Below are positions 1-11,798 of a DNA stretch of 64,000 bases, piece by piece. A program made the position numbers and the translations under genes. The notes under the pieces are model-generated. The model was not told the origin of the DNA, searched no databases, and saw nothing but the letters and a program-made list of their open reading frames with translations. This DNA comes from Durusdinium trenchii (taxonomy: Eukaryota; Sar; Dinophyceae; Suessiales; Symbiodiniaceae): NCBI GenBank assembly GCA_963970005.1, contig CAXAMN010004180.1, forward strand, positions 271,105-335,104. Reading direction: 5' to 3'. The stretch's first letter is position 1, and the number at the start of each line of letters is the position of its first letter.

Positions 1-418
1 NNNNNNNNNNNNNNNNNNNNNNNNNNNNNNNNNNNNNNNNNNNNNNNNNNNNNNNNNNNNNNNNNNNNNNNNNNNNNNNNNNNNNNNNNNNNNNNNNNNN
101 NNNNNNNNNNNNNNNNNNNNNNNNNNNNNNNNNNNNNNNNNNNNNNNNNNNNNNNNNNNNNNNNNNNNNNNNNNNNNNNNNNNNNNNNNNNNNNNNNNNN
201 NNNNNNNNNNNNNNNNNNNNNNNNNNNNNNNNNNNNNNNNNNNNNNNNNNNNNNNNNNNNNNNNNNNNNNNNNNNNNNNNNNNNNNNNNNNNNNNNNNNN
301 NNNNNNNNNNNNNNNNNNNNNNNNNNNNNNNNNNNNNNNNNNNNNNNNNNNNNNNNNNNNNNNNNNNNNNNNNNNNNNNNNNNNNNNNNNNNNNNNNNNN
401 NNNNNNNNNNNNNNNNNN
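1..418. other. assembly gap (N run)
   Basis: All bases are N. The gap ends directly in a tandem repeat, so it is probably a repeat the assembler could not cross. Confidence 0.99.
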
Positions 419-588
419 GACCGGGACACCATCAAAACATGACCGGGACACCATCAAAACAGGACCGGGACACCATCACAACATGATTGGGTCACAATCA
501 AAACATGATCGGGACACCATCAAAACATGACCGGGACACCAGCATCACATGACCCGGACGCCATCAAAACATGACCGGGACACCATCC
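419..588. repeat. 22-bp tandem repeat
   Basis: About 7.7 copies of a 22-base unit (gaccgggacaccatcaaaac followed by at), with substitutions but no length change between copies. It abuts the N gap, so the array probably continues into it. Confidence 0.9.
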
Positions 589-1317
589 GCCCACCAGCTC
601 TGACGGTGACCCGACGGCGCCCGTCCGCCTATTAGTTTTGCAAGACCCCATAGCATGGCTATTGGGGAAATAGCTATATAACATAACGGTATAGTGCTAT
701 CATAGTATCATAGTTACAGCTTATACTTCTGAAAACTATGATACGATGTGCATATCGGAAGAGTCACTCCTCCCCACATGTACACGAGACTGGTAAAATA
801 CCATGTAGGTTTGGGGCTTGTGTCCCATGTCCATCCTCAAGGTTATGATCATCTCACTCTCTCAAAACTTCAATGAGGTTGTGGACGGGGATCTCCACCA
901 CTTCAAAACTCAAACGAAACTCAAACGAACAGGTAACTGGTCATGACATCCCAACGAGAGGGAGGTCGACTGATGAACCGCTGGAAGCAGGGGTACCAAA
1001 GGAAGAAAATCAGGCAAACCAACCTTTGAGACCTGAGGTACCTTTTGCCAGAAAACCTACAGTATAACAAAGGTTGCCCCTCTCTGGACATCTCCAACAA
1101 ATCTATCACCGAAAAGCCTCGAGAAAAGCCTCTGTGCATCTGACTTTCCAACAAGGACCTCCCCATTCGGCGTCAAAACAGAAACCGACTGGTCACCGGC
1201 GTCGGTCCCGCCCTGATGGCCCCATCAGGCCCTCCTCCATGGGGCCATAGACATAAGCCACAGCCTCCGGTGTCGTTTCGAGTGGACCAGACAAGGAGGA
1301 TGTCTAAGTAAGGCCAG

Positions 1318-1550
1318 GAGCTACGTTCGTAGCGTCCTTGCTGCTAGTAGTAGTACGGCCAGGAGCCCCTAGTAGCTTCTTGTTCCTAGTATATAGTAAG
1401 GCCACGAGCCCCTAGTAGCGTCTAAAACAGCAAAACTCGTGTTGACTCCACGCTTGCCCCTCTTAGGCCCTCTTGGGATGCCAAGAACTTCAGAAAGCTA
1501 GTAGCTACTGCACGAGCTACTGCTACAATAGCTACTGCTAGTAGCACGAA
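1318..1550. repeat. dispersed CTAG-rich repeat, copy 1
   Basis: Short blocks built from 'aaggccaggagc', 'cctagtagc' and 'gtagcgtccttg'. The same words recur in both orientations at about 1.9, 12.4, 13.2, 14.5, 16.0, 26.1, 40.1 and 44.6 kb. The cores ACTAGT and CTAG are palindromic. Confidence 0.7.
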
Positions 1551-1925
1551 CATGCGGGGTGCAATCAACAACGAACGACTCTACAACTCTCTTCCCACTC
1601 TCTTGCCCTGTCACATATAGAACAGAGTTCCGGGAGATCCATATTATCAATCATGCATCAGGAATGCACGACCCTGATTTAGTATATGTTGCTTCTTTCT
1701 TGCGAACCCTTACAGTATACCAAAAACCGGCGCCTAGGCTGACCCTTTCTTATCTTTCTTGAGAAACTTCCACATATGCCCTGTTCGCTCCTGACTTCCC
1801 TTCGACCCGCGCTGCCTTGGTACTACCCAGCTCGAAAACAGCGTAGCCATCCGCCTCGCGGCCACAGCCTCGCGATGTGGCAGGGCACACCACTCTGGGC
1901 AACGGTGCAAAGCTTTGGAAGACTA

Positions 1926-2225
1926 GCATAGGAACAAGAAGCTACTAGTAACAAAGGGAGCATTACTACTTGCAGCTAGAAGCTAAGCTAGTAGCTCCTG
2001 GCATTACTACTAGGAACAAGAAGCTAGTAGCATATTGTGACATAGGTCCTTTGGATGAGCTCACGCGATCGAATCGTGGTGCCTGGGCCAACACTGTTCG
2101 ACCTTTCCCCCCCCGAGAAGATTGGTCAACACGGAATCGAACTAGTAACAAGTGCCACGCTAGTAGTAACAGGTGCCTTACTAGTAGTAACAATGTTTGC
2201 TATTAGAAACAATAAGCTACTAGTA
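1926..2225. repeat. dispersed CTAG-rich repeat, copy 2
   Basis: The longest run of the family: repeated 'aacaagaagctactagtaac' and 'gctagtagtaacaggtgcc' words between about 1926 and 2225, interrupted by unrelated sequence at about 2045-2140. The ORFs that cross it are products of the repeat. Confidence 0.75.
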
Positions 2226-4707
2226 AACGATTCCATAGGGAATCGCCCAGTTCTCGGGGTCTCTTTGATCCTTGGGAGTTCAGCTGCTCGAACAACGACT
2301 ACCCACCCGCCTCCCACACAGCACTGGATCCCCCGGGGCTCGTTCACCCGGCGGCCATCAAAGCGAAAGCCTGGCATGCTCACTATGGAGCCAGCGTCGT
2401 ACCGAGGTCGGGATTGGACTGGGTAAAGAGCCCTCTGAGATCCTGAAGACACTACTCCTTTATGGGTCTAGGACATGATTTTCAAGGAAGAAAGGCTGCA
2501 AAACCTCGATGCCATAGTGTTGCTTCGGATATGGTAGGCCCAGGACAGGACTACATGATAGACCTAATAGACCTACATGTATGTCTGCAAGAAGTCAGTG
2601 CCAGTTGTATTGGTCGCTCTTTGGTTCTTTAGTCACCAGAATCCTTGCAAGAATTCATATGATATTCTGAAATGCCAATCTGACAAGGCTCGCTGCAATC
2701 AACGTCTTCACCTTCAAGCCAGCACAAACCCACCGGAGCACTGAAATCTCCGAAGCACCTTCTGGTGTGATGACTTCCATCGCCATTGCGGCAAGCAGCA
2801 AGCAGAAGCTCTGTCCTCTTGTTGTCGTAGTTTGGTTGACGCTCAAAGGGTTCGTGCAGGACACTTGACGATGAACGCTCGAATGAACAGGGCTTTGAAG
2901 AACTCACCAGCTGGGGAGACATCGCTCAAAGTGGGTTGGCAGAGTCGGGATCAGATTAGGCAGGTCTTAAGGATTTTTATCTTAGACCTCATTTTTTGTG
3001 TAGTTTTTGAAGACCTGTTGTCCTCTTTGTTTCTTTGTGGGTCCAGGTCTCCAGGTCTCGGGACTTCTCGGTCTCAGGTCTCAGGTGTGGAGAGGTGACC
3101 CGTCGTACGTTTGGCTCCCTGGCTTGGACGTGATCTGTTTGCTGCGGATCTGCTTGTTTCGAACGAAGGGGATGGAGCTCTTCACATGACGTAGCTCAAC
3201 TTCTGACCAAACTGTAGACTGTTGAACCGAGATGACAGCAAACATGCTTCATGCTTCAGCCTGTCTACCCTGCCACGGTGTGAATTGAATCCTTCCCCGA
3301 TTTGACATTAAATGATGTACAGTAATTTATTGGCCATGGAGACCTTTGACCTCTGAAACTTGTGGCCGAAGTAAGCACGTCTGGGGTGACATTGAGCAAC
3401 CATTACAGGGTCACCCCGGATTTCACGCCAGCATGATACACCCCTTTGCCCTTTGACCCACGTCTCACCTCAAGCATCGAACCAGAGTCACCAAACCAGG
3501 TGGGCTTCCCCAACCCAAATGCAGCAATCTTGCCCTTCCCAATGGTTAATCATCCTAGGTGTTCTTCGACGCGCGTGACTCGAATCTCATGCGGGTCGAG
3601 GCCCTCTTGGGACCAATAACAGGTGAAAGAAGCCGACTGTGTCGCGCAATGATGCCGGCAGCAAGCTCTCAAATATCAAGCATGATCTACCAACGAACAT
3701 CAAAGAAATGCACTTCTCTACCAGAGCTAGCCTGACCGATGGCAGAGTGGAATCATGTAGTAGTTTGAGTTTGAGGCTTGACTATTTATGGCTGATTTGG
3801 TGCGATAAACCCGGCTGATTCGTTAGACTTTGATCTGGCCCTTCGTCTGAAGAAGGCCTTTCTGCAGGATCACTCACACTCAATCGGAGTATGTATGCTC
3901 TGTTTGGGGGTGAGTTCGAAGTTCGGTGAAGGTTCTGCTGAAGTCGACTAGCTCCAGTTTCTTGCCTACAACTCCTCTGGTGGAGTGACAACCTAAACGG
4001 AAAAGGAGAACCAGTCAAGACCAAAACAGGTGCCCAGTTGGATGCCCAGGGTACTCAGAGTGGATCCAAGGGTCCAAGACCCAACGATTTGAGAGCTGCG
4101 CACTCGCTCTCCGCCAACGACCGGACACGACTGGCAACTTGGCAGCGCCCCGGTCGAAAGCCGCAGCCAGGCGCGGGCGCAGCGGAGAGGTCACGAAAGA
4201 CGGGATAGGCACAGAAGAGGCCCAATCGAAAGAGATGGGAAGTGGGATTGACGGTGGCACTCCATGCGAGCTATTGGCCAACACCTTCCCAAAGTCCTGT
4301 TCCATAGATAGTCACGCTATATTTCATCTTGCATTCCAAAGATGTCTCTATAAGCTACGCAAAACAACTTCAAAAGGTTAAGCAGCCACTAGCCTTCTTC
4401 GGGGATCTGTCAAGTGGCTGGTGAACGTCTTCAAATTAAAAACCCAAAGAATGGTTCACGGAAGAAATGGGAACCTCCACCCACCATGGTGGGAGTCTCT
4501 TTGACCCCCAAACCCTTTGTCTGACTTTTTGGAGCTCCTGGTGGCACCTTGGACAAACAAGATGTCTGGCTGAACACCTCCACATGAATCCACTAATCGA
4601 CCTCCTCTTCCACAGATTCCGTTCGCAAGACTTGGAAATGCTGTTCCTTTAAGAACTACCTGGACTCCTTATCCACTGCAAAATTCAAGTATATACTCTC
4701 GAAAGCC

Positions 4708-7700
4708 TCAGCCCACCCACAGGTTGCTGTCGCCCTTCTCTCGCAACTTCTTCCAGAAGCCATGCGTCTCCTCAATCACCTCCGAGAAGTGTCGAACTGT
4801 GGGACCCTCATTGGTCATCCCATGAACAAGTTTCAGGCCCTCAACCCTGGCAGAGGATCTATTGGTCTATGGCTTTGGTTCCTGGAGCAAACCAACCAAG
4901 CAAACGCCTTTACAGCCGCTCAGGGTATTGTTTGGTCTACTTCAATACCAAGCTCTTGATCAATCATTATACACACGCGCACGTGCGTGCGCTCACATAC
5001 AGACCTGATACACGCGCACACACCCTATCCTCAGTCAGTGTCCATGCGTCTTAGGAGTGGTGAGGTCCCCGATACTTTGTTTGGCTTCGCTCCTGCCTTG
5101 ATGGCCTCTGGAGCATCCAGCGGCTGCTCGCCGAATCCGAAGCTGTTGAGCGGCTTCCCATCGGGCAACTTGTACCTCTCTCTTGGTGTGCAGGGCTCTC
5201 TGGTGGAACCAAATAAGAGTGAAACGTCTAGCCCCAACCAAGTACTACAAAGCCTTTGTAACAAATGACGAAACGTTCTAGTTGGGCTCAAGTCGGCAGG
5301 AGAATGGTCTCAATTCTGACAATGGAAAGGGTCCTTGTCATTGTGAATCTGTGGCGAAGCACAAGGTCTTGTACTGCATTGTTTCAGTCTGGTTTCAATT
5401 CCCACGTGTTCATCCCAATTGACTGTATACCATGCTAATAATGATTGATGGTTCGTATAGTGAACTTTTGGGCAGAAAACACTATGTAGATGCAAAGAGT
5501 TGTTCAAACTGCTCCTTTGCAAACACCACCAAAACAAACATATCACACCGTTTTCGTGCAATTCACACTCAGAATAAGTTGGTATCAAGTCAAAATGTTC
5601 AAGCATCTCTCATGCCGTGGACAGTCCAAGGTTGGATAAGTTGTGCCTAACCTGCCACAGACTCCTGTTAACCATAGTAGGAGCTCAGGCTCCAGAAAGC
5701 AACAGAACCGTGACCTGTACCAACCAAGCACTAACAAGGTCACGACGGCATCAGCGACGGTGGAGCTTTTGATGTGTTGGTCAAAGTTGGTTACGAAACC
5801 ACGCGTTTAGAGCGTTTTGTTTGGAGAGGCTGGAAAAAAAACAGGCGTATTTTACGGAGGTTTGGGTGATGATTTCTTCCGTGCGGTGAACGATGAGTCC
5901 CCTTCCACCAACGAAGTTCGTGCTGAATTGCCCTACAAGCACCCAATGAGATTCATCGAGCTTGCAAAGTCAATTCACGATACTTTGTGGAAACAGTGAG
6001 TGTTTTAGTTAAGCCGAGATTCATATGTCAAACGGCTGAAAGCGCATGGAAGCAAATGCATATGTCACCATCAAGCTAGGGGAACCTAGTGGATTGTTGT
6101 GGGTGTCCCAAAAAATCAAGTCCTAGTCCTAATCTATATAACCCCCACCCCTCCAACCCGCAAATAACGAACGCCACCATTTGGCCCCCACCCGCGGCAT
6201 TCACAACCCGAAACAACTTCGACACGACATAATGTTGTTGGCACTCACAAACTTTACCACTTGGCCCATCCACCCACGCACCCACCATTCACAACCCGAA
6301 GCAAACAACATTAGGTTGACGGCACTCACAAGAAACATCGCCACTTGGCTCCACCCCTTCACAACATGCGTGGGCACTCTCAAGCCCAGTCCCGGGCCAG
6401 CACGTGTATATGGGCAGGTTAAAAGTATGCCAGTTCCTGGCCACACTGGCCAAGTTTCACAATATTTCAAGGATGTAAAAACACTTGTAACCTTCATGGA
6501 AAAATGATGGGCAGGCACAAGCTCCAGAATCTAATACTTGCTTATTAAGTGCGTAACCCAGCAGCATGAGTGTAGAATGAGAAGCTGTGGAGGTGAAAGA
6601 GTTTTAGTGTTTGCCCCAAGTGCGGCACCGCGTTTTCTTGTATGATGGCAGTGTGGAAAGCAGTTGTTATGAGTTGACAAGCAGGCAAGGCTTTGTAGAC
6701 TTATGTAGGTCCAGCTCACGCCTTAGGAGTCTCCAATGCAGTCATAGCATAATTTCTTGAGAACTAACCAGCTTGCGAGCTATTAACAACATCATACAAC
6801 ATCTATACTTCCGGCAGCACCCACAACAAATGTCACCACTTGGCCCAGCACCCTACTCACCCACCAGCAACTTCCCCGAAGCAACATTGTGTCGTTGTCA
6901 CCGACAACAAACGTCACCACCAGGCATGATGCAGCAATATCGAATCTATCGGATGAAGAGTAAAAACAGTGAAAACCATGCTAAAAGTTCACAGTCGATA
7001 ACGCGCCGTGAGCACAAACAACATTGCACAATACAACTTTACATATCTTTACATCTACCACTCCCAACCAAACCCCTCCTATCATCCGGATTTCTCACCG
7101 CACGAACACCGAACAACGCAACGACTGGGTGTCCCGCACCAACGGAACCACTCGCGGATCCCGGAGATATACCCCGGTAGCTTGGTTTCCACATCCTTCA
7201 AGGAAGACCTGGGCGGGCAGTCCTCGTTTTTGAAGTTCTTAAGCCGGTTCAAGCTGATTCGGTGAACTAGATCGCCCTCAAAGAACTAACTGTTGTTGCG
7301 GGAATGGTTCATGGCAGGGGTCTTGAGAAGAACATTTGATCAGTAGGCTGTCCGGTCGGCTCAGCATGTCAGGTCCTGTAGACCCGGGGGAAAGAAACTC
7401 ACAGAAATATGGACCCCGACCTTCCGCTTGGGCCTCCTGGAACCATTGCTCTTGCCATGCTGCCGAGCTGCAGCTCGGCGGCCATGGGGTCATCGGTCGC
7501 GATGGCTAGGATCTTCCAGTCCTGCGAGGATGCCCCCTCAGTGCTGAGGACTCATCCTATTCAACATAGTTGTGCTATGTTGTGATCTCGCGCAGCACCT
7601 GGTGGGCCATTGGCAGACAGAACTTTTTGATTGGTTCTTGCAGTTCTGAAGGCAGGAGGCAAGAGCCCTCATCTATCAGTCGATTGCCCGCCTCTATAAT

Positions 7701-10700
7701 ATATACAATATATAGTATATATAATATAGTATAGTATCATATAATATATTGTAATAACATATAACATCATATAATGTAAAATAACACAATATAATAGAAT
7801 ACAATAATATATATATATTACAGATGTCCTTTCCCTTACTTACAACCTCCACCGTATTCCACCCACTGCCCCGACCAGCTCGCCATCATCGATCATGGCC
7901 AGGGCCCCGAGCACCTGTAGCATGACCCACTTGCAGACTCCAGGGCTTGTAGACTCCAGGCATTTCAAGCAACAGTTAGCAAGGGAAATCATGCCCAGGC
8001 AAGAAGCCCAACCCCTTGCTTCCGAAGATACGGCCAGGCCCCCAACAAGTTGGTACACCTAAGTAAACCTTCAAACCTTCTGCTTCCGCTTTGTTAGACC
8101 CAAATGGAGGACGAAAACCGGTGACCGAAAGACGAGCCGATTTCATTGGAGGAGACCACAGACGTGGTGGAAGGTGTTCCGTCCAGCGGGGCCCGAAGGC
8201 TCTGCTTCCCGCCTTCACCTTGACAATCTCACCTTGCTCATGCGCTCGAGAGCCGATCTCCACCTAAAAGGCGATGATAGGGTAATTATTAATGCATTTG
8301 TATGAAAAATAGAGGTTATCTGTATAGATACAAACCCACATTCAGAGCATCAAAGTCTATATCATCCGTCTGCAAGCAGCTTCAGCCAGTTCTGCAAATG
8401 CTTGGACAAAAGCATGGATCGCCTTGATTCTCAAACAAGGATTCCCTTGATGCAAAAAAGTTCTTTGGATCCGCTGAAACGATGATTCCGCTTGATGAGC
8501 TGATCTGCTCAGCCAAGCCACCACATCTACCGGATCATTGTCACCCTTGACCTTGAGCTCAGGATGTTCTGCTTGGGGATCCTGGAGATCTGCAGCTCGT
8601 CGCTCTCAACGACTGATTCACCTATTCCACTGCTGAGCCTAAGGCCTAAGCTGTTTCAAACCAAGTTCTCCGTGCTCTGTTCATCTACTTGTCAGAGTGA
8701 GGTAAGCTGTAGACAGAAAGACCCAAAGTAGTAAAGTTAGTTAGCAGGTCATCGGACGGCCCACCCAGCTCATGCTTGAAGCAACAGAATTGGCGTGACT
8801 TCCAGCCGTCAAAGCCCTGAAGAAATATATAATGGTTGAAGTGCAAAACAACTTCAGATTCTCTGACAGCACCAGAATGATCTGATCCAGAGAAGTCGGC
8901 GGACGCCGGCCCTCGCCTCCCAGGTCTGGGGTAGGTAGCCATAGTTCCAATAGATGGGGCCTGGACGGAAGTTTAGTATACAGGTCAAACATGCCCAGCC
9001 ACTGGAAAATTAGCAGCACTTCGTTCATCTTCAACAGTCTCTTTTAGCATGGGAATTGTCGTTCAACAAAACACGCTGCACAAAAAGGTCCCCCTTTCAA
9101 CAACATATGTTTCATCTGGACCTTTCAATTCCGGAGCGGCCGCTCTTCCTGGCAGGATTGGAAGCTGAGGATCGACGTTCAGCTTGCCAATCGACTTCTC
9201 CCGTTGATTGGGTCCTTTTGCCCCAAAAAAAGGGCGATCCAGGACGTTCAGCCCCGTCCACACACCGAAACCCTCCGGTTCTCTGCAAGCGGAGGGCACG
9301 CTTGAGCTCCATGCATGTTCGTATGACACACTCCTTGGTGGACTTCGACTTCCATGACCACTACAAACACTCCGACAGCATGGGTATCAGCGTGGTATCG
9401 CGTGCAGTTCAGCACCTTCGCCCAGCGTCAGGTTCATCCAAAAAAACTGCCAGTTCTGCTTGCCAAAAACGGCCCACTTAGAGTTGTCATGTGTCCCAGA
9501 CGTTCAACAAGGCAACTACTGTGGATCTTGTTCATTTAATGTCAGAATAGGTCAAAGACGGCGTGCCCCGGATTCCTGCGCGGAGCTGGAACATCCCAGG
9601 AGAGGATTCACTGGATTCTGCATGCAGTTCTGACAATCCTGTTGACCTTCGACGACATCTCGAAGGCGGACGCCCCGCGCCGTGATACTCTCGTAGCTTT
9701 CCTTTCCTGGGGCGCGAGCTGCGTGGTTGAGCGCCCGCCCGGCTACTGTTTAATAAGTTGAGACGGCAACTCTGCTTGGCGCTACAAGGAGCCATGCATT
9801 GTTTTGTGGAAGAGAATGCCCCTGGTTGCTCCTCAGAAAACGAAAATGGAAATAATCTGGGCGGAGTCTTTGTGCGCATGAAGCAGAGATCGGTCACATA
9901 TTTTGTTCTGGTCACCCTGGTCCTAGAAAAAGCAGAACTGCCAAGCCTTTCTGTGCCTGCATTCACATCAGCCCCTTTCCATCCTTGCCGAGCATCTTGG
10001 TGTCTTGAGCAATGGGGTTCATGGATTCCTGCATGCACAACAAAACACAAAGCTCCCCTTTTTCAAGAGTGTCTCACAACCAATCTCTATTACCTGCTGG
10101 CCAGTAAGCAAAGAATCGAGCATCTTCCTCACCCCTTCCAAGCAAGGTGGGGAGTCCTGAGTGACAACTCCTTCCACTTCAATCACATGATCTGACCCTA
10201 ATCCCTCAATCCAACTCACAGACCTTGGTGGCAATCTCCATCTTGGGCTTTGTGTTCTTTGGGATCTCAGTAACCATGAAGTACTCGCCCTCGACCTGTG
10301 TTCGGGCATCGGGCTGGCCATCTGCAAGAAGAGGGCATCTTCATTGAGCCGGTTCTCATCTATCTGCAGCTCTTCAACAGGATTCCAAACCAACCCGCAG
10401 CGCTATCAACATGTTTGTCTGGCGCTACCTGAACGTTGATGCCTTTCCCACAAATCAAACGAGAAAAAGGTGCTAAATCGATCGAAAAATCAAATCAGTT
10501 CGAGTAGAACCCGAACTTGCTCTAGAAACCGTTCAAGTCTTCCAGTTCTTTGCGCCTCCATCGAGACACCCACGCTTTGGAATGTTTGACTCGTGGCCTC
10601 GGAGCTCAAGGGCAAGTCATGCCATGGAGAGATCTCCTGGTCCTTGGCGAAGAAGTAGCGACGATAGCTTTCGCTCCCTTCCTCAGAGCTGAGAGCGGTG

Positions 10701-11705
10701 TGGTTCTTTCGTAATGATCGCCTGGTGCAATTCACCTAATACACACATTTGCCTCTTGACTATTCTGAAGCTCGACAATTGCAACTGCCTCCGCACCGGG
10801 CACCGCAGGGGCACCACCGGGGCACCGCGCCTTGCCCCGGACCTCCGTGGTGACCTCCGAGACGGCTACGCTACACAGCGGCAGCCCACGCCTGAGGGTG
10901 CGTGTCGCCCAGCATCCACGCCGCACGCTCCGTGGGATTTCACATCTTCCAGGGAGGGAAGGAGTGTGAAATGTCTTCTTCCGAAAAGTACTAGTACTGG
11001 CAGTTGCCAAAGCAATGGCTTACAGATCCTGAGTCATCTTCTTCTCCGACCTGCTTGCAGTGGCTATGTCCAGAAGGAGAAAGCCCCGTCAAACCTCATG
11101 CCGCCTTTCAAGTTTCACCAGCAGAATCCAGTGTAATCTGCACTGGGATTTGTGCCGATCTTGAATTAACATAACAGTTGAAACCCCTTTGCACTGTGCC
11201 TTCAAAATTTCACAATTCCCCCTCTATTTCGTCCCGACATATTCTGAACATCACTATGTTTCTGAAGTTTGGGGCAAAAATGTATAATTAATTTGTTTCC
11301 TGGTTTACCCCAGGAATCCCTCTGTGAGCCACTTGCAGCTTCGCCCTGTTCTGGCGGTCGTTTCGTTGTGTCGTTTCCGAAGGTCTTCCCACCTTGAAGG
11401 CAATCGCCCAATGCCAGCGAAGCACCTTCGAGTGATCACAGATCACAGATCGATCCTCCAATCTAATAGCGATGGCCTCCACCCTAGTAGCGATGGCCTC
11501 CACCCCACCCCCTTTTTGTGGGGGCATCAACCAACAGCTTTGACCTTTTGGGTGTGTTTCCATCGAGAAACGACTCAGACCTGTTAGCATGATGGCTGGG
11601 ATGCGTCTTGCAGCTTTGAGATTCTCACCACGAGCTCAGCTGCCCAAGGAGGATCGCAAAAAGCCCCAAGGGCAGCATGGCGAGCGAACGTCGCTCCATT
11701 GCCAT
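4708..11705 (-). CDS. soluble inorganic pyrophosphatase, plastid-targeted type
   Basis: Hydrolyses pyrophosphate to two phosphates, pulling biosynthetic reactions forward. Fourteen exons (minus order): 11629-11705, 10826-10996, 10598-10688, 10224-10295, 9989-10028, 9681-9701, 8917-8960, 8522-8581, 8213-8263, 7876-7914, 7456-7521, 7144-7195, 5097-5179, 4708-4779. They sum to 939 nt: 312 residues plus TGA, phase matching at every junction. Family I landmarks appear in order: SPWHDLPL, KLREYHG, WNYGYLPQTWEDP, the metal-binding signature DNDPVDVVEIG, IDDGELDWK, REWF, RYKLPDGKP, IEETHGFW. The DGELDWK form recalls plant plastid enzymes. Residues 1-25 form a hydrophobic signal peptide; the next 50 or so are Arg/Ser/Thr-rich, together resembling bipartite import signals for a complex plastid. 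Seven of 13 introns start GC. Least certain: the ends of exons 2 and 5 and the start of the 21-nt exon 6. Location is inferred. Confidence 0.9.
6150..6360. repeat. degenerate minisatellite in pyrophosphatase intron
   Basis: Two diverged copies, about 100 bp apart, of a block with the words 'ccaccatttggccc', 'cattcacaacccgaa' and 'ggcactcacaa'; a related block recurs at about 6790-6930. It lies in the 1.96-kb intron between the exons at 7144-7195 and 5097-5179. Confidence 0.6.
7697..7823. repeat. AT-rich low-complexity tract
   Basis: About 125 bases made almost wholly of A and T (tataatatatac-type words), in the pyrophosphatase intron between the exons at 7876-7914 and 7456-7521. Confidence 0.9.
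11466..11500. repeat. dispersed repeat 'tagcgatggcctcca'
   Basis: Two tandem copies of tagcgatggcctccaccc. Related copies occur at about 29878 and, inverted, at about 44325-44350. It lies beside, and may belong to, the CTAG-rich family. Confidence 0.6.
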
Positions 11706-11798
11706 GGGGAGCGTGGGAAAAAATGCGGCCTGGCTTCGCCAAATGCCAGAGAAATTCATCGTGTCATACTCACAGCATCCCTGGCTGGTCCCAACTGA
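11706..11798 (-). promoter_or_regulatory. 93-bp intergenic spacer, probable trans-splice site
   Basis: This is the whole distance from the stop codon of the upstream minus-strand gene (11799-11801) to the pyrophosphatase ATG (11703-11705). It holds a T-run on the coding strand shortly before the ATG and AG dinucleotides about 35-40 bases upstream that could accept a spliced leader. No core promoter is recognisable. The role is inferred from dinoflagellate biology. Confidence 0.35.

Larger units (their letters stand above)
589..4707. other. repeat-rich region, no secure gene
   Basis: I could not build a coding chain here. It contains CTAG-family repeats (separate entries). A possible minus-strand exon near 2690-2790 has an open frame ending in a GTGAAG donor, but nothing could be joined to it. 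A gene whose start lies just below 4708 would be expected from the head-to-tail pattern elsewhere; I could not place one. Confidence 0.4.

Noticed and set aside
419..588. CRISPR-like array
   Set aside because: The 22-bp units are contiguous with no spacers, in a eukaryotic context.
5817..5999. Plus-strand 60-codon ORF ending IHDTLWKQ, faintly like a pyrophosphatase C-terminus
   Set aside because: Wrong strand; the true C-terminal exon is at 4708-4779 on the minus strand.
9056..9481. 141-codon plus-strand ORF
   Set aside because: It lies within an intron of the pyrophosphatase gene and has no recognisable domain or coding signature.
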